From: Candidatus Dormiibacterota bacterium | Lineage (GTDB): Bacteria; Chloroflexota; Dormibacteria; Dormibacterales; Dormibacteraceae | NCBI GenBank assembly: GCA_003139695.1 | Contig: PLJM01000021.1 | Location: forward strand, 56,952 to 120,951 | DNA: 64,000 nucleotides | Direction of reading: 5' to 3' | In this document: positions 38,834 through 48,366 of the stretch, in pieces | Numbering within the stretch: the stretch's first letter is position 1 | Layout: each line of letters opens with the position of its first letter | Made by a program: the position numbers and the translations under genes | The notes under the pieces: model-generated | The model's database searches: none | What the model saw: only the letters and a program-made list of their open reading frames with translations | What the model was told of the DNA's origin: nothing

Positions 38834-40240
38834 TCAGACGATCTCTACCTTCATCAGGTTGGTCTGACCGGGGCGGCCGACCGGCACGCCGGCGACGACC
38901 ACCACCCTGTCGCCATGGCGAACCAGCCCGCTTCGAACCGCAGCTTCCGTCGCGTTGGCGACCATCTGGTCGGTGTCGTTGCTGTGGCTTACCAGCAGCG
39001 GGATCACCCCCGAATACAGAGCCGTCTTGCGTAGCACGTCGGGATGGGGGCTGGCCGCGATCACGGGGACCCGGGGCCTGGCTTTGCTGCAGCGGAGTGC
39101 TGTGGTACCTGACTCGGTGAAGGCGATGATCGCGCGGGCGCCGAGCTCGTCGGCGCTCGTCGCGGCCGCGTGGGCGATCGCACTGCCGATCTCCCCCGGC
39201 TCCCGCCAGATCTGGCGCTGACGCTGAAACGCCGGGTGCCGCTGGGCGGACAAGCAAATGCGCGCCATTGCACGCACCGCTTCAACGGGGTGGGCGCCGA
39301 CCGAGGTCTCCTGGGACAACATGACCGCGTCTGTCCCGTCCCAGATCGCGTTGGCCACGTCTGACGCCTCGGCCCGGGTCGGGCGGGTGGAGGTGACCAT
39401 CGACTCGAGCATCTCGGTTGCCGTAATGACGGGTACGCCGGCGCGGTTGGCCCTGTCGATCACCTCTTTCTGCACGGCCGGCAGCTCGCCGAGCTTCAGC
39501 TCCACCCCGAGGTCGCCACGCGCCACCATCACGGCATCGGCGACTTCCAGGATCTTGTCGAGGTTGCGGATAGCTTCGAGCTTCTCGAGCTTGGCCACCA
39601 CCTGCGCCTTGCAGCCCAGACCCTCGAGAAGGCTCCTGCAGGCGAGGACGTCCTCGGGATGGCGTACGAAGGAAAGCGCGACGTAGTCGACACCCAGCTC
39701 GACCGCGAGCTTCAGGTCCTGAAGGTCCTTCTCGGTGAGCGCCGGCATCGCTATGGGACGGCCGGGCACGCTCACGCCCTTCCGCTCGCCGAGCAAGCCG
39801 CCGCGGACCACCGAGCACTCCGCGCGTCCTGAGGAGCGACCGCGGACGACGAGCTCGATTCGGCCATCGTCCAGGAGCACGCGGTCGCCGGCGTGCAGGG
39901 CGTCCACAAGCTCGGGATGGCTGACCTCGATCTCGTTCTCTGCCTCGCGCTTGCCACCGGTCAAGAAGACACGACGCCCGCGCACAAGCCGTTGAAACGC
40001 ACTCTCCAGGGCGCCCGTCCTGATCTTTGGACCCTGCAGGTCGCCCAGCAAAGCGACAGGACAATCGGCGTCCTCGGCGGCGGCGCGCACGTCCATTGCC
40101 GCCTGGCGGTGAGTTACCTCGTCGCCATGCGAGAAGTTGAGCCGCGCGACGTCCATGCCTGCCTTCAGCAGGTTGCGCAGGACCGGCGGCGAGGCGCTCG
40201 AAGGCCCGATCGTGCAAACGATCCGCGTTCGGCGTATCAC
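38834..40240 (-). CDS. pyk: Pyruvate kinase
   Basis: Pyruvate kinase catalyses the last ATP-forming step of glycolysis. I chose GTG at 40240 (468 residues; MIRRTRIVCTIGPSS) with GAGGTGA five bases upstream; an earlier in-frame start overlaps yacP. Motifs: NFSHGDEVTHRQ, LQGPKIRTG, catalytic KLEKLEAIRNL, VMVARGDLGVEL and ITATEMLESM, then the C-terminal domain. The Lys in GPKIRTG, where K+-dependent enzymes have Glu, predicts a K+-independent enzyme. No PEP-utiliser domain follows. Confidence 0.95.
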   Translation of the reverse strand: MIRRTRIVCTIGPSSASPPVLRNLLKAGMDVARLNFSHGDEVTHRQAAMDVRAAAEDADCPVALLGDLQGPKIRTGALESAFQRLVRGRRVFLTGGKREAENEIEVSHPELVDALHAGDRVLLDDGRIELVVRGRSSGRAECSVVRGGLLGERKGVSVPGRPIAMPALTEKDLQDLKLAVELGVDYVALSFVRHPEDVLACRSLLEGLGCKAQVVAKLEKLEAIRNLDKILEVADAVMVARGDLGVELKLGELPAVQKEVIDRANRAGVPVITATEMLESMVTSTRPTRAEASDVANAIWDGTDAVMLSQETSVGAHPVEAVRAMARICLSAQRHPAFQRQRQIWREPGEIGSAIAHAAATSADELGARAIIAFTESGTTALRCSKARPRVPVIAASPHPDVLRKTALYSGVIPLLVSHSNDTDQMVANATEAAVRSGLVRHGDRVVVVAGVPVGRPGQTNLMKVEIV

Positions 40241-40244
40241 GGGT

Positions 40245-40682
40245 TCACCTCGCGTACCTGTCCACGCGACGGCCCATCTCGTGCTCAGCGTCAACGACCC
40301 TGCGCTCGAGCTCGCGGGCGTCGATCACGGCGCCTCCCATTCCGCGCACCAGGTCGCGCTGCGTGCGATCAGAGGTGGCCACGGTGATGACGTCTCCCGC
40401 TTCGGTGGCGCCATAGGCGATTCGCTCGATAACGTGGTCGGCCGAATGGCCTTTGCGAGTGAATATCACCTTCACCCCTTCGATCATCTCTTCCGAGTTC
40501 ATTTGGGCGGCCGAATGGTGGGCATCGAAAACGACAGTCACCTCGGCCCCTGTGACCATTGCGTACACGGCCAGACGCTCGATCAGCTTGTCGCGTGCCA
40601 CCTCGAGTGAAACGTCAAGCAGTCGCTTGAGCGGCACCCACGCGTGGATGATGTTGTAGCCGTCGACGATAACCCGCTCCAT
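40245..40682 (-). CDS. yacP: NYN-domain endoribonuclease, YacP/Rae1 family
   Basis: A PIN/NYN-fold ribonuclease; in Bacillus, YacP (Rae1) cuts mRNA in the ribosomal A site. The 145-residue product starts MERVIVDGYNIIHAW (acidic metal-site Asp), then VFDAHHSA, IFTRKGHSADHVIERI and ATSDRTQRDLV, all in the family order. The ATG overlaps the M50 gene stop by one base. Longer upstream readings lie inside the M50 gene. In Bacillus this gene also follows rlmB. Confidence 0.88.
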   Translation of the reverse strand: MERVIVDGYNIIHAWVPLKRLLDVSLEVARDKLIERLAVYAMVTGAEVTVVFDAHHSAAQMNSEEMIEGVKVIFTRKGHSADHVIERIAYGATEAGDVITVATSDRTQRDLVRGMGGAVIDARELERRVVDAEHEMGRRVDRYAR

Positions 40683-41956
40683 CAGCGCAGGCGCGGCATT
40701 TGTGCTGACCCGATGGAAACCAAGCCAGGGTCGATGCCCGCTGCGGCGGAAACCTGCAACACGAAATCGAAGAATGCCTGGGAGACCGAAGGCACGAACC
40801 ACAGCACTATGAACACGATGAAGATCGCCGACTGCCCAAAGGTGTTCGCAAGATCCTGTGCCGGGTATGGAAGCCAGGGACGGATAATTCCGAACCCGTC
40901 GAGGCCCGGGATCGGAAGCATATTCAAGACCAGCGCGAACGCCTCGATGAATCCAAGGAACGCGAGCGCTGCGAAAAAGCTCAAATGGGAGCTCATCCAG
41001 TCGAGGTGGCCCGGAATCAGAAATGGAATCGCGATCAACAGGCCGCACAGCACGGTGCCGACGGGTCCGGCAATCGACACCGCCGAATCCCACGACTTGC
41101 TTCTAAGGGCTGACCGATTGATGTAAACGGCGGCGCCAGGCAATGCGATGCCACCGAGAAGCAGGAACGCAATCGGCATTACGACGCTGAGGAACATGCT
41201 CGTGTAGAGCAGAGGGTTCAACGTGAGGTAGCCATGCCCGACAACACTCCGGTCGCCACCCAGGTATGCGATCAATGCGTGGCCGAACTCGTGCACGCAC
41301 ACCGAGGTGATCCAACCTGCGGTAACGAACACCACCGTGAGAATCGGGACGCCCGCGGGCACTGTTTCGAAAAATATGAGGGCGCCGCTGCCAACGGTCA
41401 GAGCCAGCAGCCCGAGGAACACAGGACTGACCGAGATCACGCCACGGAGCGGTGGCAGTGGTTTGCGTCGAAGCGACGCGTCGGGAGGTCGCGCCGAGCG
41501 CGGGTCGCCGGCAAATGAAGGCTTGGCCGCCGTCTGGATATGGCGTCGCAAGTCGTAAAGCGTCAGGCCCGCCTTCTGAAGCGCGGCCGAGGTGATCCGC
41601 GTGTCGCTGTAGAGCATCGCCAGTAGCAGGTGGATCGAATCGACCTGGTAGTGGCCGAGAACCCCAGCCTCCCGGTTGGCGTTGACGAGCAGCTGGCGGA
41701 TCGGCAGGCTGGGAGACCCGTCAGGCACTACCAGGTCAGCGCTGATGGTCGCCGGGTCGCCGCCGAGCTCGCGAATGGATTGCGCCGCGAGAGTGCCGCG
41801 ACTCTCGAGGATGGCCTTGAGTACGTCGACGGGCTCGGTCTGAGAGGCGCCGCGCGCGGTCGCAATTGCTGCGGCTCGGTCGAGCACCTCGCGCCCCGAA
41901 TGCGTGAAAGAAATGTCGGCGGAGGCCTTCGCTAGGTCGGACGTGGCGTCAGCCAT
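40682..41956 (-). CDS. Clp N-terminal domain fused to M50 site-2 protease
   Basis: An intramembrane metalloprotease fused to a chaperone adaptor-binding domain. Residues about 15-140 (from ATG at 41956) hold two Clp-N repeats: FTHSGREVLDRAAAIA...EPVDVLKAIL, and IRQLLVNANREAGV...VDSIHLLLAML, matching the ClpC N-domain in this window. After a proline/arginine linker come about six membrane segments with VHEFGHALI (HExxH zinc site, near 222) and NMLPIPGLDGFG (third ligand Asp). M50 enzymes usually cleave membrane regulators; the Clp-N part may bind ClpC-type partners (inference). The start is uncertain: an ATG at 41995 lies in a hairpin. It is cotranslated with yacP. Confidence 0.85.
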   Translation of the reverse strand: MADATSDLAKASADISFTHSGREVLDRAAAIATARGASQTEPVDVLKAILESRGTLAAQSIRELGGDPATISADLVVPDGSPSLPIRQLLVNANREAGVLGHYQVDSIHLLLAMLYSDTRITSAALQKAGLTLYDLRRHIQTAAKPSFAGDPRSARPPDASLRRKPLPPLRGVISVSPVFLGLLALTVGSGALIFFETVPAGVPILTVVFVTAGWITSVCVHEFGHALIAYLGGDRSVVGHGYLTLNPLLYTSMFLSVVMPIAFLLLGGIALPGAAVYINRSALRSKSWDSAVSIAGPVGTVLCGLLIAIPFLIPGHLDWMSSHLSFFAALAFLGFIEAFALVLNMLPIPGLDGFGIIRPWLPYPAQDLANTFGQSAIFIVFIVLWFVPSVSQAFFDFVLQVSAAAGIDPGLVSIGSAQMPRLR

Positions 41957-41965
41957 AACGAAAGT

Positions 41966-41995
41966 ATGAGAGGGAACCAGTCGGTTCCCCCTCAT
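41966..41995 (-). other. Hairpin between rlmB and the M50 gene, related to 17736-17763
   Basis: Arms ATGAGAGGGAACC and GGTTCCCCCTCAT with one mismatch and a 4-base loop. The sequence is close to the rpoC-downstream hairpin, with a changed but still paired base in the arm. It may terminate the cysS-rlmB transcript or belong to a repeat family. The rest of the 41996-42151 gap has only short GC-rich palindromes. Confidence 0.5.
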
Positions 41996-42151
41996 CGGCG
42001 GGCGCTTCGCGCGCGCCTGCTCCTCCTCCCGGGATGGGATTAATTACGAATTGGGTTCTCCACGCCACGGTTGGGAGTGCGTGGGACAAAGTCATGGCCG
42101 GGGGCACCGGCCAACCCTGCAACGCTAGATAAAACGTCTCGAGAAACCTCT

Positions 42152-43102
42152 CTAAAGCCGTTCATGTCTTTGGCGCATCACCTCATAGAGGAGGGCGGCG
42201 GCAGCGGCCGATGCGTTAAGACTCGCGATGTGTCCCTTGACCGGCAAGCGAACGCGCACATCGCATCGCTCTTTGACCAGCCGGTGGACGCCTTCGCCTT
42301 CGCTGCCGACGACGAGGCAAACGGGCTGGGTCATGTCGAACTCCCAGGCCAGCGCCTCGCCTCGAGGATCGAGAGCGACGCACCAGATGTTGGATCGCTT
42401 GACCTCGGCAATCGCCGACGGCATGCCGGAAACATGCGCGATGCGCAGCAGCTCGGTCGCGCCTGAGCTCGCTTTGACCGCGGCCGGCGACAGGGGCGCG
42501 CTGCGGTGCTCCGGAAGGATTGCGCCATCAGCGCCCGCGACCTCGGCGCTGCGCAGGATGGCCCCGAGGTTCTGCGGATCCATGATCGAATCGAGGGCGA
42601 TCAGGAGATTCGGGCTTGTCGCCAGAAGCTCCTTCAGGGTCCACTGGCGGCGCGGCTTGAGCTCGGCGGCCACACCCTGGTGCACTCCTGGCGCGAGTAT
42701 GTCGAGGCGGTCGGGCCCAACGAGCTCGATACGCGCCAGCTTGCTCAGCTCCTCCAGTCGCGGATCGTGACCGAGACCGGATGCCTGCAGGACCTTGAGC
42801 ACGCGGCCGGCGCGCGCTGCCTCGAGCACGGCATTGCGCCCGTAGATCAGCGGTGCCTTCGATACCTCGCGTTCGGCAGGCGGAGGTCGCCTGTACGAGC
42901 TCGCCTGGCCGCGCTCCCGACCACCTGCGCCTGAGGTAGGGCGCGGTCGGCGGTCCGGCCTGTCGCTTGAAATCCCGGTCGGGCCCCTTTCACGACGGCC
43001 ACCGGCAGGGATAGGTCTAGCGCCCGCAGAAACGGGGCGAGGCCTGCGATCAGGCTTGTCGCCTGGCCTCCTTACTCTGTCCCGACGCGGATTCGCTTCC
43101 AT
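42152..43102 (-). CDS. rlmB: 23S rRNA (guanosine-2'-O)-methyltransferase RlmB / TrmH family
   Basis: A SpoU-class 2'-O-methyltransferase. Residues about 85-316 form the enzyme: a substrate-binding N-domain (IYGRNAVLEAARAGRV), then the trefoil-knot motifs IALDSIMDPQNLGAILRSAE, VCLVVGSEGEGV and SLNASAAAAALLYE. The first 80 residues are an arginine/proline-rich disordered tail, unusual in length. The ATG has AAAGGAGGG well placed upstream, although it overlaps the cysS end by 31 bp. Gene order cysS-rlmB-yacP is as in Bacillus. Confidence 0.92.
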   Translation of the reverse strand: MEANPRRDRVRRPGDKPDRRPRPVSAGARPIPAGGRRERGPTGISSDRPDRRPRPTSGAGGRERGQASSYRRPPPAEREVSKAPLIYGRNAVLEAARAGRVLKVLQASGLGHDPRLEELSKLARIELVGPDRLDILAPGVHQGVAAELKPRRQWTLKELLATSPNLLIALDSIMDPQNLGAILRSAEVAGADGAILPEHRSAPLSPAAVKASSGATELLRIAHVSGMPSAIAEVKRSNIWCVALDPRGEALAWEFDMTQPVCLVVGSEGEGVHRLVKERCDVRVRLPVKGHIASLNASAAAAALLYEVMRQRHERL

Positions 43103-44496
43103 CGAACTCCCTCCTTTGAATCCTCGAGGGCGATGCCGCGCTCTCGTAGCTCGTCGCGGAGCCGGTCGGCCCGCGCGAAGTCCCGCGCCGCGCGCGCCGC
43201 TTCGCGTTCCGCAATCAAACGCTCGACCTCGTCCGCCAGGCCCGGCTCGTCAGCACCGATCACGTCGACGTGCGCGTCGACTTCGTCCATCAAGGCGAGC
43301 AGCTCGCTGTGTCCGCGCTCGCCAACCCTGCCTTCATCCAGGGCGGCGTTGGCCTCGCGAATCAGCTCGAACACGAGCCCGATGCCCTGCGGCAGGTTGA
43401 GGTCATCGTCCAGCGCCTCCCTGTAGCCGGCGCGCACGGCGGCGACCCGCTGGACAAGAGCCTGGTCTTCACTCGGCCCCGGAGCCGATCGCCTCACTCT
43501 GCCGGCGAAGTCCCGGAGCCGCCGCACCTGTTCCGCAGCGGCATACAGCGCGTCGTTGCTCAAGCGGATGCGCGCTCGATAGTGCGCGTTGGCCATCAGA
43601 AAGAAGCGAACCGCCAGCGGGTCGTGCCCGCCGGCGACGAGGTCGCGCAGAGTGGTGAAACCGCCGGCGCTCTTCGACATCTTCTCCCCGCCGGCCTCGG
43701 CGAGATGCTCTGAGTGCAGCCAGACCCGAGCGAAGGGCTGATGATTCGCCGCCTCTGATTGCGCAATCTCGTTCTCGTGGTGCGGAAACATCAGGTCGAT
43801 GCCGCCGCAGTGGATGTCGAACGTGTCACCCAGGTAGCGCTTGCTCATGGCCGAACATTCGATGTGCCAGCCCGGCCGGCCGCGCCCGAACGGCGCGTCC
43901 CATGCGGCGCCGAGCTGCTCGTCCCCGGGCTGCGCTTTCTTCCACAGCGCAAAGTCGCTGACCGACTCCTTGTCATATTTGTCCGCTGCAACTCGTGTCC
44001 CTGCCCGAAGGCCAGTCCGATCCAGACGCGACAGCGCGCCATAAGCGGGAAAGCTGGCGATCCTGAAGTACACATCGCCCTCCGCGATGTACGCGTGCCC
44101 GTGCTCCAGCAAAGCACTGATCATCGCGACCATGTCGCCGATGTGCTCGGTCGCCCGTGGATAGTGCTCGGCAGCTTGTGCCCGCAGGGTCGCCATGTCC
44201 TCGAAGAACGCGCTCAGGTAGGGCTTGACGTAGTCGCCAATCGTCGTGCCGGCGTGCATGGCCTGGTCGAGGATCCTGTCGTCGATGTCAGTGACGTTCA
44301 TCACATGGTTCACGCGGTAACCGACGACTTGCAGGTGACGGCGCAAAAGGTCGTAAAAGAGGAACGCCCGCAGGTTGCCGACATGCGCGAAGTTCCACAC
44401 CGTCGGACCGCATGTATACATGCCGGCGTGTCCCGGCTCGAGAGGTTCGAACAGGTCCTTCGTGCCGGTGAGGGTGTTGTGAAGCTTTAGAGCCAC
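43072..44496 (-). CDS. cysS: Cysteinyl-tRNA synthetase
   Basis: Charges tRNA-Cys. The 474-residue class I synthetase has the N-terminal zinc cysteine and HIGH-like motif in [18 protein letters not shown], the zinc region [18 protein letters not shown], and KMSKS. The C-terminal helical DALR-type domain ends with RIRVGTE. It starts at GTG. It belongs to the ispD-ispF-cysS run. Ligase identity is favoured over the related mycothiol ligase MshC because the enzyme is full length with a complete anticodon-binding part. Confidence 0.95.
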   Translation of the reverse strand: MALKLHNTLTGTKDLFEPLEPGHAGMYTCGPTVWNFAHVGNLRAFLFYDLLRRHLQVVGYRVNHVMNVTDIDDRILDQAMHAGTTIGDYVKPYLSAFFEDMATLRAQAAEHYPRATEHIGDMVAMISALLEHGHAYIAEGDVYFRIASFPAYGALSRLDRTGLRAGTRVAADKYDKESVSDFALWKKAQPGDEQLGAAWDAPFGRGRPGWHIECSAMSKRYLGDTFDIHCGGIDLMFPHHENEIAQSEAANHQPFARVWLHSEHLAEAGGEKMSKSAGGFTTLRDLVAGGHDPLAVRFFLMANAHYRARIRLSNDALYAAAEQVRRLRDFAGRVRRSAPGPSEDQALVQRVAAVRAGYREALDDDLNLPQGIGLVFELIREANAALDEGRVGERGHSELLALMDEVDAHVDVIGADEPGLADEVERLIAEREAARAARDFARADRLRDELRERGIALEDSKEGVRWKRIRVGTE

Positions 44497-44511
44497 CGAC
44501 GTAGGGTAGCT

Positions 44512-44988
44512 TTAGCCGGTTGCCTCGATGAGGGCCACGGCATGGGCCGCGATTCCCTCTTCGCGACCCAGCGCGCCGAGCCCCTCCGGCGAGGTGGCCT
44601 TCACGCTGACCGCCCCGAAGTCGATACCGAGCGTCTTGGCCAGCTGTTTGCGGATGGCGTCGATGTGTGGCTGCAGCCTCGGCTGCTCTGCAACCACCGT
44701 GCTGTCGACGTTGACCACGCGGTAGCCGGCTTGGCGCACGGTACGCACGACCATCGTCAACAGGTCCTGGCTCGATGCACCCTGGTAACCCGGGTCGCTC
44801 GCAGGAAAGTGCTGCCCGATGTCGCCAAGCGCCGCTGCCCCCAGGAGCGAGTCGATCACCGCATGCGTCAACACGTCAGCGTCCGAATGTCCGTCAAGGC
44901 CGAGCGGATGGACGATGTGGACGCCGCCGATCACCAGGTCGCGCCCCGGTCGCAGCGGATGAACGTCGTACCCGATGCCGACCCTCAC
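44512..44988 (-). CDS. ispF: 2-C-methyl-D-erythritol 2,4-cyclodiphosphate synthase
   Basis: The fifth enzyme of the MEP isoprenoid pathway. The 158-residue product shows the zinc site YDVHPLRPG and HSDADVLTHAVIDSLLGA, and NVDSTVVAEQPRL, ending KATSPEGLGALGREEGIAAH. GTG start with a 4-base overlap with ispD (GTGA). A trimer is expected. Confidence 0.96.
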   Translation of the reverse strand: MRVGIGYDVHPLRPGRDLVIGGVHIVHPLGLDGHSDADVLTHAVIDSLLGAAALGDIGQHFPASDPGYQGASSQDLLTMVVRTVRQAGYRVVNVDSTVVAEQPRLQPHIDAIRKQLAKTLGIDFGAVSVKATSPEGLGALGREEGIAAHAVALIEATG

Positions 44989-45686
44989 GTGGTCGCGGCT
45001 TCGTGTTCTTTGATGAGCGCCTCCACCACCTCGAAGTCCTCGGGGGTCGTCAGCTTGATGTTGGCGGGTTCGCCTTCAACAGCCGTGACCGCATGGCCCG
45101 TCGCGGCGACGAGCTGGGCGTCATCGTCTCCGACGAGGCCGGCGTCGGCCGCCTCCCGGTGGGCGCGCGCAAGGAGCTCATAGGCGAAGGCCTGCGGGGT
45201 CTGGGCGAGGACGATGCGCGATCGGTCCAGGCTCTCCACCAGCCGGTTGCCCTCGACGCGCTTGACCGCGTCGCGCGGAGAGATGGCTGGAAAAGCAGCG
45301 CCCGATTCCACCGCGGCCGCGAGCACACGGCGAACCAATGTCGCAGTCACGAGCGGCCGGGCAGCGTCGTGCACAAGCACGAAATCGCACTCGCCAAGCG
45401 CGGCCAGCCCGGCCCGCACCGACTCCTGGCGGCTTTCGCCGCCGGCCTTCACCGTCACCGGCTTGCGAGGGTGCAAGCCGGCAACCTCGCGCTCCGCATT
45501 TTCGAGCCGGCTCGGTGGGCCGACCACGACGATGCGATCGATCTCGTCCAGCGCGAGAAAGAGCTCGAGCACGCGCGCGAGCGTGGTCTTGCCGTTCAAG
45601 CGCACGAGCGCCTTGCTGCCGCGGCCGAGGCGTGTGCCCGAGCCGGCGGCGGCGACGATCGCGCCGACGGTGATCGACCTAGCCAC
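44985..45686 (-). CDS. ispD: 2-C-methyl-D-erythritol 4-phosphate cytidylyltransferase
   Basis: The third enzyme of the MEP pathway, joining CTP to MEP. I chose GTG at 45686 (233 residues), overlapping the PIN/TRAM gene by 8 bp; an earlier frame start falls inside that gene. Motifs are the nucleotide loop VAAAGSGTRLGRGSKAL (with RLG instead of the commoner RMG), GGESRQESV, LVHDAARPLV, and TQTPQAF-like LAQTPQAF. Confidence 0.94.
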   Translation of the reverse strand: MARSITVGAIVAAAGSGTRLGRGSKALVRLNGKTTLARVLELFLALDEIDRIVVVGPPSRLENAEREVAGLHPRKPVTVKAGGESRQESVRAGLAALGECDFVLVHDAARPLVTATLVRRVLAAAVESGAAFPAISPRDAVKRVEGNRLVESLDRSRIVLAQTPQAFAYELLARAHREAADAGLVGDDDAQLVAATGHAVTAVEGEPANIKLTTPEDFEVVEALIKEHEAATT

Positions 45687-46755
45687 TTTCCGCCTTTGGG
45701 CGTGGATTGCTGCGACGGCCGTCCAGGGCCGCAGGCTCGGCAAAGATCATGCGGCCCGCAGAGGTCTGGATCACTGACGTGACGACCGCGGTGATGGTTT
45801 GGTTCAGCAAGCGCCGTCCGTTCTGGATGACCACCATCGTGCCGTCGTCCAGGCTGCCGACGCCCTGACCGGGCTCCTTGCCCTCACGCGCCACCATAAC
45901 CACTATCTCCTCACCGGGGATCGCCACCGGACGCATCGCGTGAGCCAGCTCGTTGAGGTTCAAAACGGTGACGCCCTCGAGGCGCGCGATCCGGTTGAGG
46001 TTGAAGTCGTTGGTCATGATCCCCCAGCTCTTACGCTTGGCCATGCGCACCAGGTGCGCGTCGATCTCCACGCTGGGGGGCACGTCGTCGTCGACCACTT
46101 CGAGTGGGATGGTCGAATCCTTCTGCATCTCGGTGAGAACCTCGAGCCCCCGCCGCCCGCGGCGCCGCCGCGTGGCGTCCGCGGAGTCTGCGACCTGCTG
46201 GAGCTCCCGCAGGACGGAGCTGAGGATGATCAATGGCATGTCGACAAAGCCGGTCTTCGCGATGTCGAGAATTCGGCCGTCGATGATCACCGACGTGTCC
46301 AGAAGGACGCCGCTCAAGCGGTGGCTCTTCTGCTGGGTCGCCCCGCCGAAGAAGAGCGCCGCCAGCTCGGACCGGCGCGTCAGTCCAATCGAGGCACCCT
46401 GGGCGGCCAGCAGCAGGGCCAGGATGGCAGAGAGGAGCACACCGTTGGGAAGGTCACGAACGAACACGCCGATGAGGGACGCGATCACCAACCCGATCAC
46501 CACTCCCAGCAGCCCGCTCAAAAGATCGGGCAAAGGGGTGCTGGTCAGGCGGAAGTTGAACGTCCTCCAGCCACCGAGCACGTACGGGGTGCCGAGGTAC
46601 GCAAATATCAAGCCTTCGAGGCTGGTCAGCCCGATGATCACGTAACCGGGATACGAGTGAGCTCCACCGCGTACCAGGAAATAGCCGAGCAGAAAACCGC
46701 CGAACAAGCCGAGCGCCGCCCCAAGCCAGCGGGCCAGCATCTCTGAACGCTTCAC
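45679..46755 (-). CDS. PIN and TRAM domain membrane protein, YacL family
   Basis: A membrane protein with about four N-terminal spans (residues 8-130), then a cytoplasmic PIN ribonuclease-like domain: LLDTSVIIDGRILDI, SSVLRELQQVADS and MTNDFNLNRIA supply acidic residues. A TRAM RNA-binding domain follows (IPGEEIVVMVAREGKEPGQG). Bacillus YacL lies at the same place. The tRNA/rRNA target, if any, is unknown. In Bacillus disA separates it from radA; here disA is absent and the two are adjacent, 10 bp apart. Confidence 0.9.
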   Translation of the reverse strand: MKRSEMLARWLGAALGLFGGFLLGYFLVRGGAHSYPGYVIIGLTSLEGLIFAYLGTPYVLGGWRTFNFRLTSTPLPDLLSGLLGVVIGLVIASLIGVFVRDLPNGVLLSAILALLLAAQGASIGLTRRSELAALFFGGATQQKSHRLSGVLLDTSVIIDGRILDIAKTGFVDMPLIILSSVLRELQQVADSADATRRRRGRRGLEVLTEMQKDSTIPLEVVDDDVPPSVEIDAHLVRMAKRKSWGIMTNDFNLNRIARLEGVTVLNLNELAHAMRPVAIPGEEIVVMVAREGKEPGQGVGSLDDGTMVVIQNGRRLLNQTITAVVTSVIQTSAGRMIFAEPAALDGRRSNPRPKAESG

Positions 46756-46765
46756 GGGGAACCTC

Positions 46766-48181
46766 CTAGGAGACCGAGACGCCGGCCTCCTTTGTGAATC
46801 TGCCGGACGTGATGGGTGAAGAAAATGCGGCGGATTGAGCTTCCGCCAAGGTCCGTACCTCGAGCACCTCGAGGCCGGACGGCCGGACGGCTTTGACGCC
46901 GGCCGGAATCAAAGCGCGCGTGAACCCGTGCCGGGCCGCCTCCGACAGGCGGCGCTCCAGCTGGCCGACGCGACGCACCTCGCCTGCCAGTCCCAGCTCG
47001 CCAATCACAACCAGGCCGTCCGGCAGGGGCCTGTTGAGATCGTTGCTGATGATTGACAGGGCGAGACCGAGATCGGCGGCAGGCTCAGTGATGCGCATGC
47101 CGCCGGCGACGTTGACGAAGACATCCGACGAGCCAAGCTTGAGGCCCGCCCGCTTCTCGATGACTGCGATGAGCATGTGCAGGCGATTGATATCCACACC
47201 GTTGGCGATGCGGCGAACAATCGCGCTCTCGCCTTTGAGGTTGACCAGGCTCTGGATCTCGATGAGCAAAGGCCGGGTGCCCTCGAGCGCAACGACGATG
47301 GCCGATCCTGGCGATGTGGTGGTGGCCTGGCTGAGAAGCGCCGCCGAGGGGTCCGGGACCTCCTCGAGGCCGGCCTCACCCATGGCGAAGACGCCGATCT
47401 CCTCGGCTGAGCCGAAGCGATTCTTCATGGCGCGCAGCACGCGCAGCTCTTGCCGCCGATCGCCTTCCAGGTACAGCACGGTATCAACGATATGCTCAAG
47501 TACCCGAGGCCCGGCAATCGCTCCCTCCTTGGTGACGTGCCCCACGAGGAAGATCGGGACCCCGACCTCCTTGGCAAGGCGCATCAGCCGAGCCGCAGAC
47601 TCCCGCACCTGGGTGACGCTGCCGGCGCTGCCTTCGAACCCGGCATCGGTGACCGTCTGGATGGAATCGACGATTGCCAGCTGCGGCTTCGAGGACCGGA
47701 TTGCCTCACAGATGGCGTCGAGATCGTTTTCGGCAAAGAGCAGGATTCCAGCCTCCATCGTGCCGAGCCGGTGGGCTCGCATTCGGATCTGCTGCGGCGA
47801 TTCCTCGCCTGACGCGTAGAGGACCTGGCCGCCGCGCACCGCCACCTGGTGAGCGGCGTGCATGAGCAGGGTCGACTTGCCGACGCCGGGCTCACCCCCG
47901 ACCAGAACCAGGCTGCCGGGGACTATGCCACCGCCCAGAACGCGGTTGAGCTCACCCCAGGCCAGCGTCAGGCGCGGGGCCGCCTCCGTTGCCAGCTCGG
48001 TTAGCGGGATCGGTTGGGCGCCGGCTGACATGGGCGACTGTCGCGGCCGGCTGCCGGAGGCCTTGCGGACCTGGAACTCCTGGAGGGTGTTCCACGCCTG
48101 GCAATGGGGGCACTGTCCCGCCCAGCGGGGCGTTTCGCCTCCGCAGTCGGTGCAGACGAATGTGATCGTGGCCTTTGGCAT
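46766..48181 (-). CDS. radA: DNA repair protein RadA (Sms)
   Basis: A RecA-like ATPase promoting branch migration in recombination. Motifs: N-terminal zinc finger CTDCGGETPRWAGQCPHC, Walker A GGEPGVGKSTLL, the KNRFG motif in AMKNRFGSAEEIG, and a C-terminal Lon-like domain (GLVVIGELGLAGEVR). 471 residues, complete. No promoter is certain; a TTGAAT/TAAAAA pair lies upstream. Confidence 0.95.
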   Translation of the reverse strand: MPKATITFVCTDCGGETPRWAGQCPHCQAWNTLQEFQVRKASGSRPRQSPMSAGAQPIPLTELATEAAPRLTLAWGELNRVLGGGIVPGSLVLVGGEPGVGKSTLLMHAAHQVAVRGGQVLYASGEESPQQIRMRAHRLGTMEAGILLFAENDLDAICEAIRSSKPQLAIVDSIQTVTDAGFEGSAGSVTQVRESAARLMRLAKEVGVPIFLVGHVTKEGAIAGPRVLEHIVDTVLYLEGDRRQELRVLRAMKNRFGSAEEIGVFAMGEAGLEEVPDPSAALLSQATTTSPGSAIVVALEGTRPLLIEIQSLVNLKGESAIVRRIANGVDINRLHMLIAVIEKRAGLKLGSSDVFVNVAGGMRITEPAADLGLALSIISNDLNRPLPDGLVVIGELGLAGEVRRVGQLERRLSEAARHGFTRALIPAGVKAVRPSGLEVLEVRTLAEAQSAAFSSPITSGRFTKEAGVSVS

Positions 48182-48366
48182 CGCTGGACCATCATCCGGT
48201 TTTTACAAGCTGAGCCGTAGCCTTTTTACAGGGTCGATCGTTTATTCAATGAGAGGAATCGCCGGAGTGCCTCCCGGCTCCTTGACCCGTACGGCGCCGC
48301 CCTGATTACCCCCGGGGCGGCGTCACTTGTTCTGGCCCAAGGGCCAGAACAAGCCCCTCCACTTAG

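Noticed and set aside
40683-41093. N-terminal extension of yacP to 41093
   Set aside because: It lies within the M50 protease gene in another frame; the family start MERVIVDGYNIIH is at 40682.
41996-42151. Possible tRNA or small RNA in the rlmB-M50 gap
   Set aside because: Short palindromes are present, but I could not fold a cloverleaf or recognise any known RNA.
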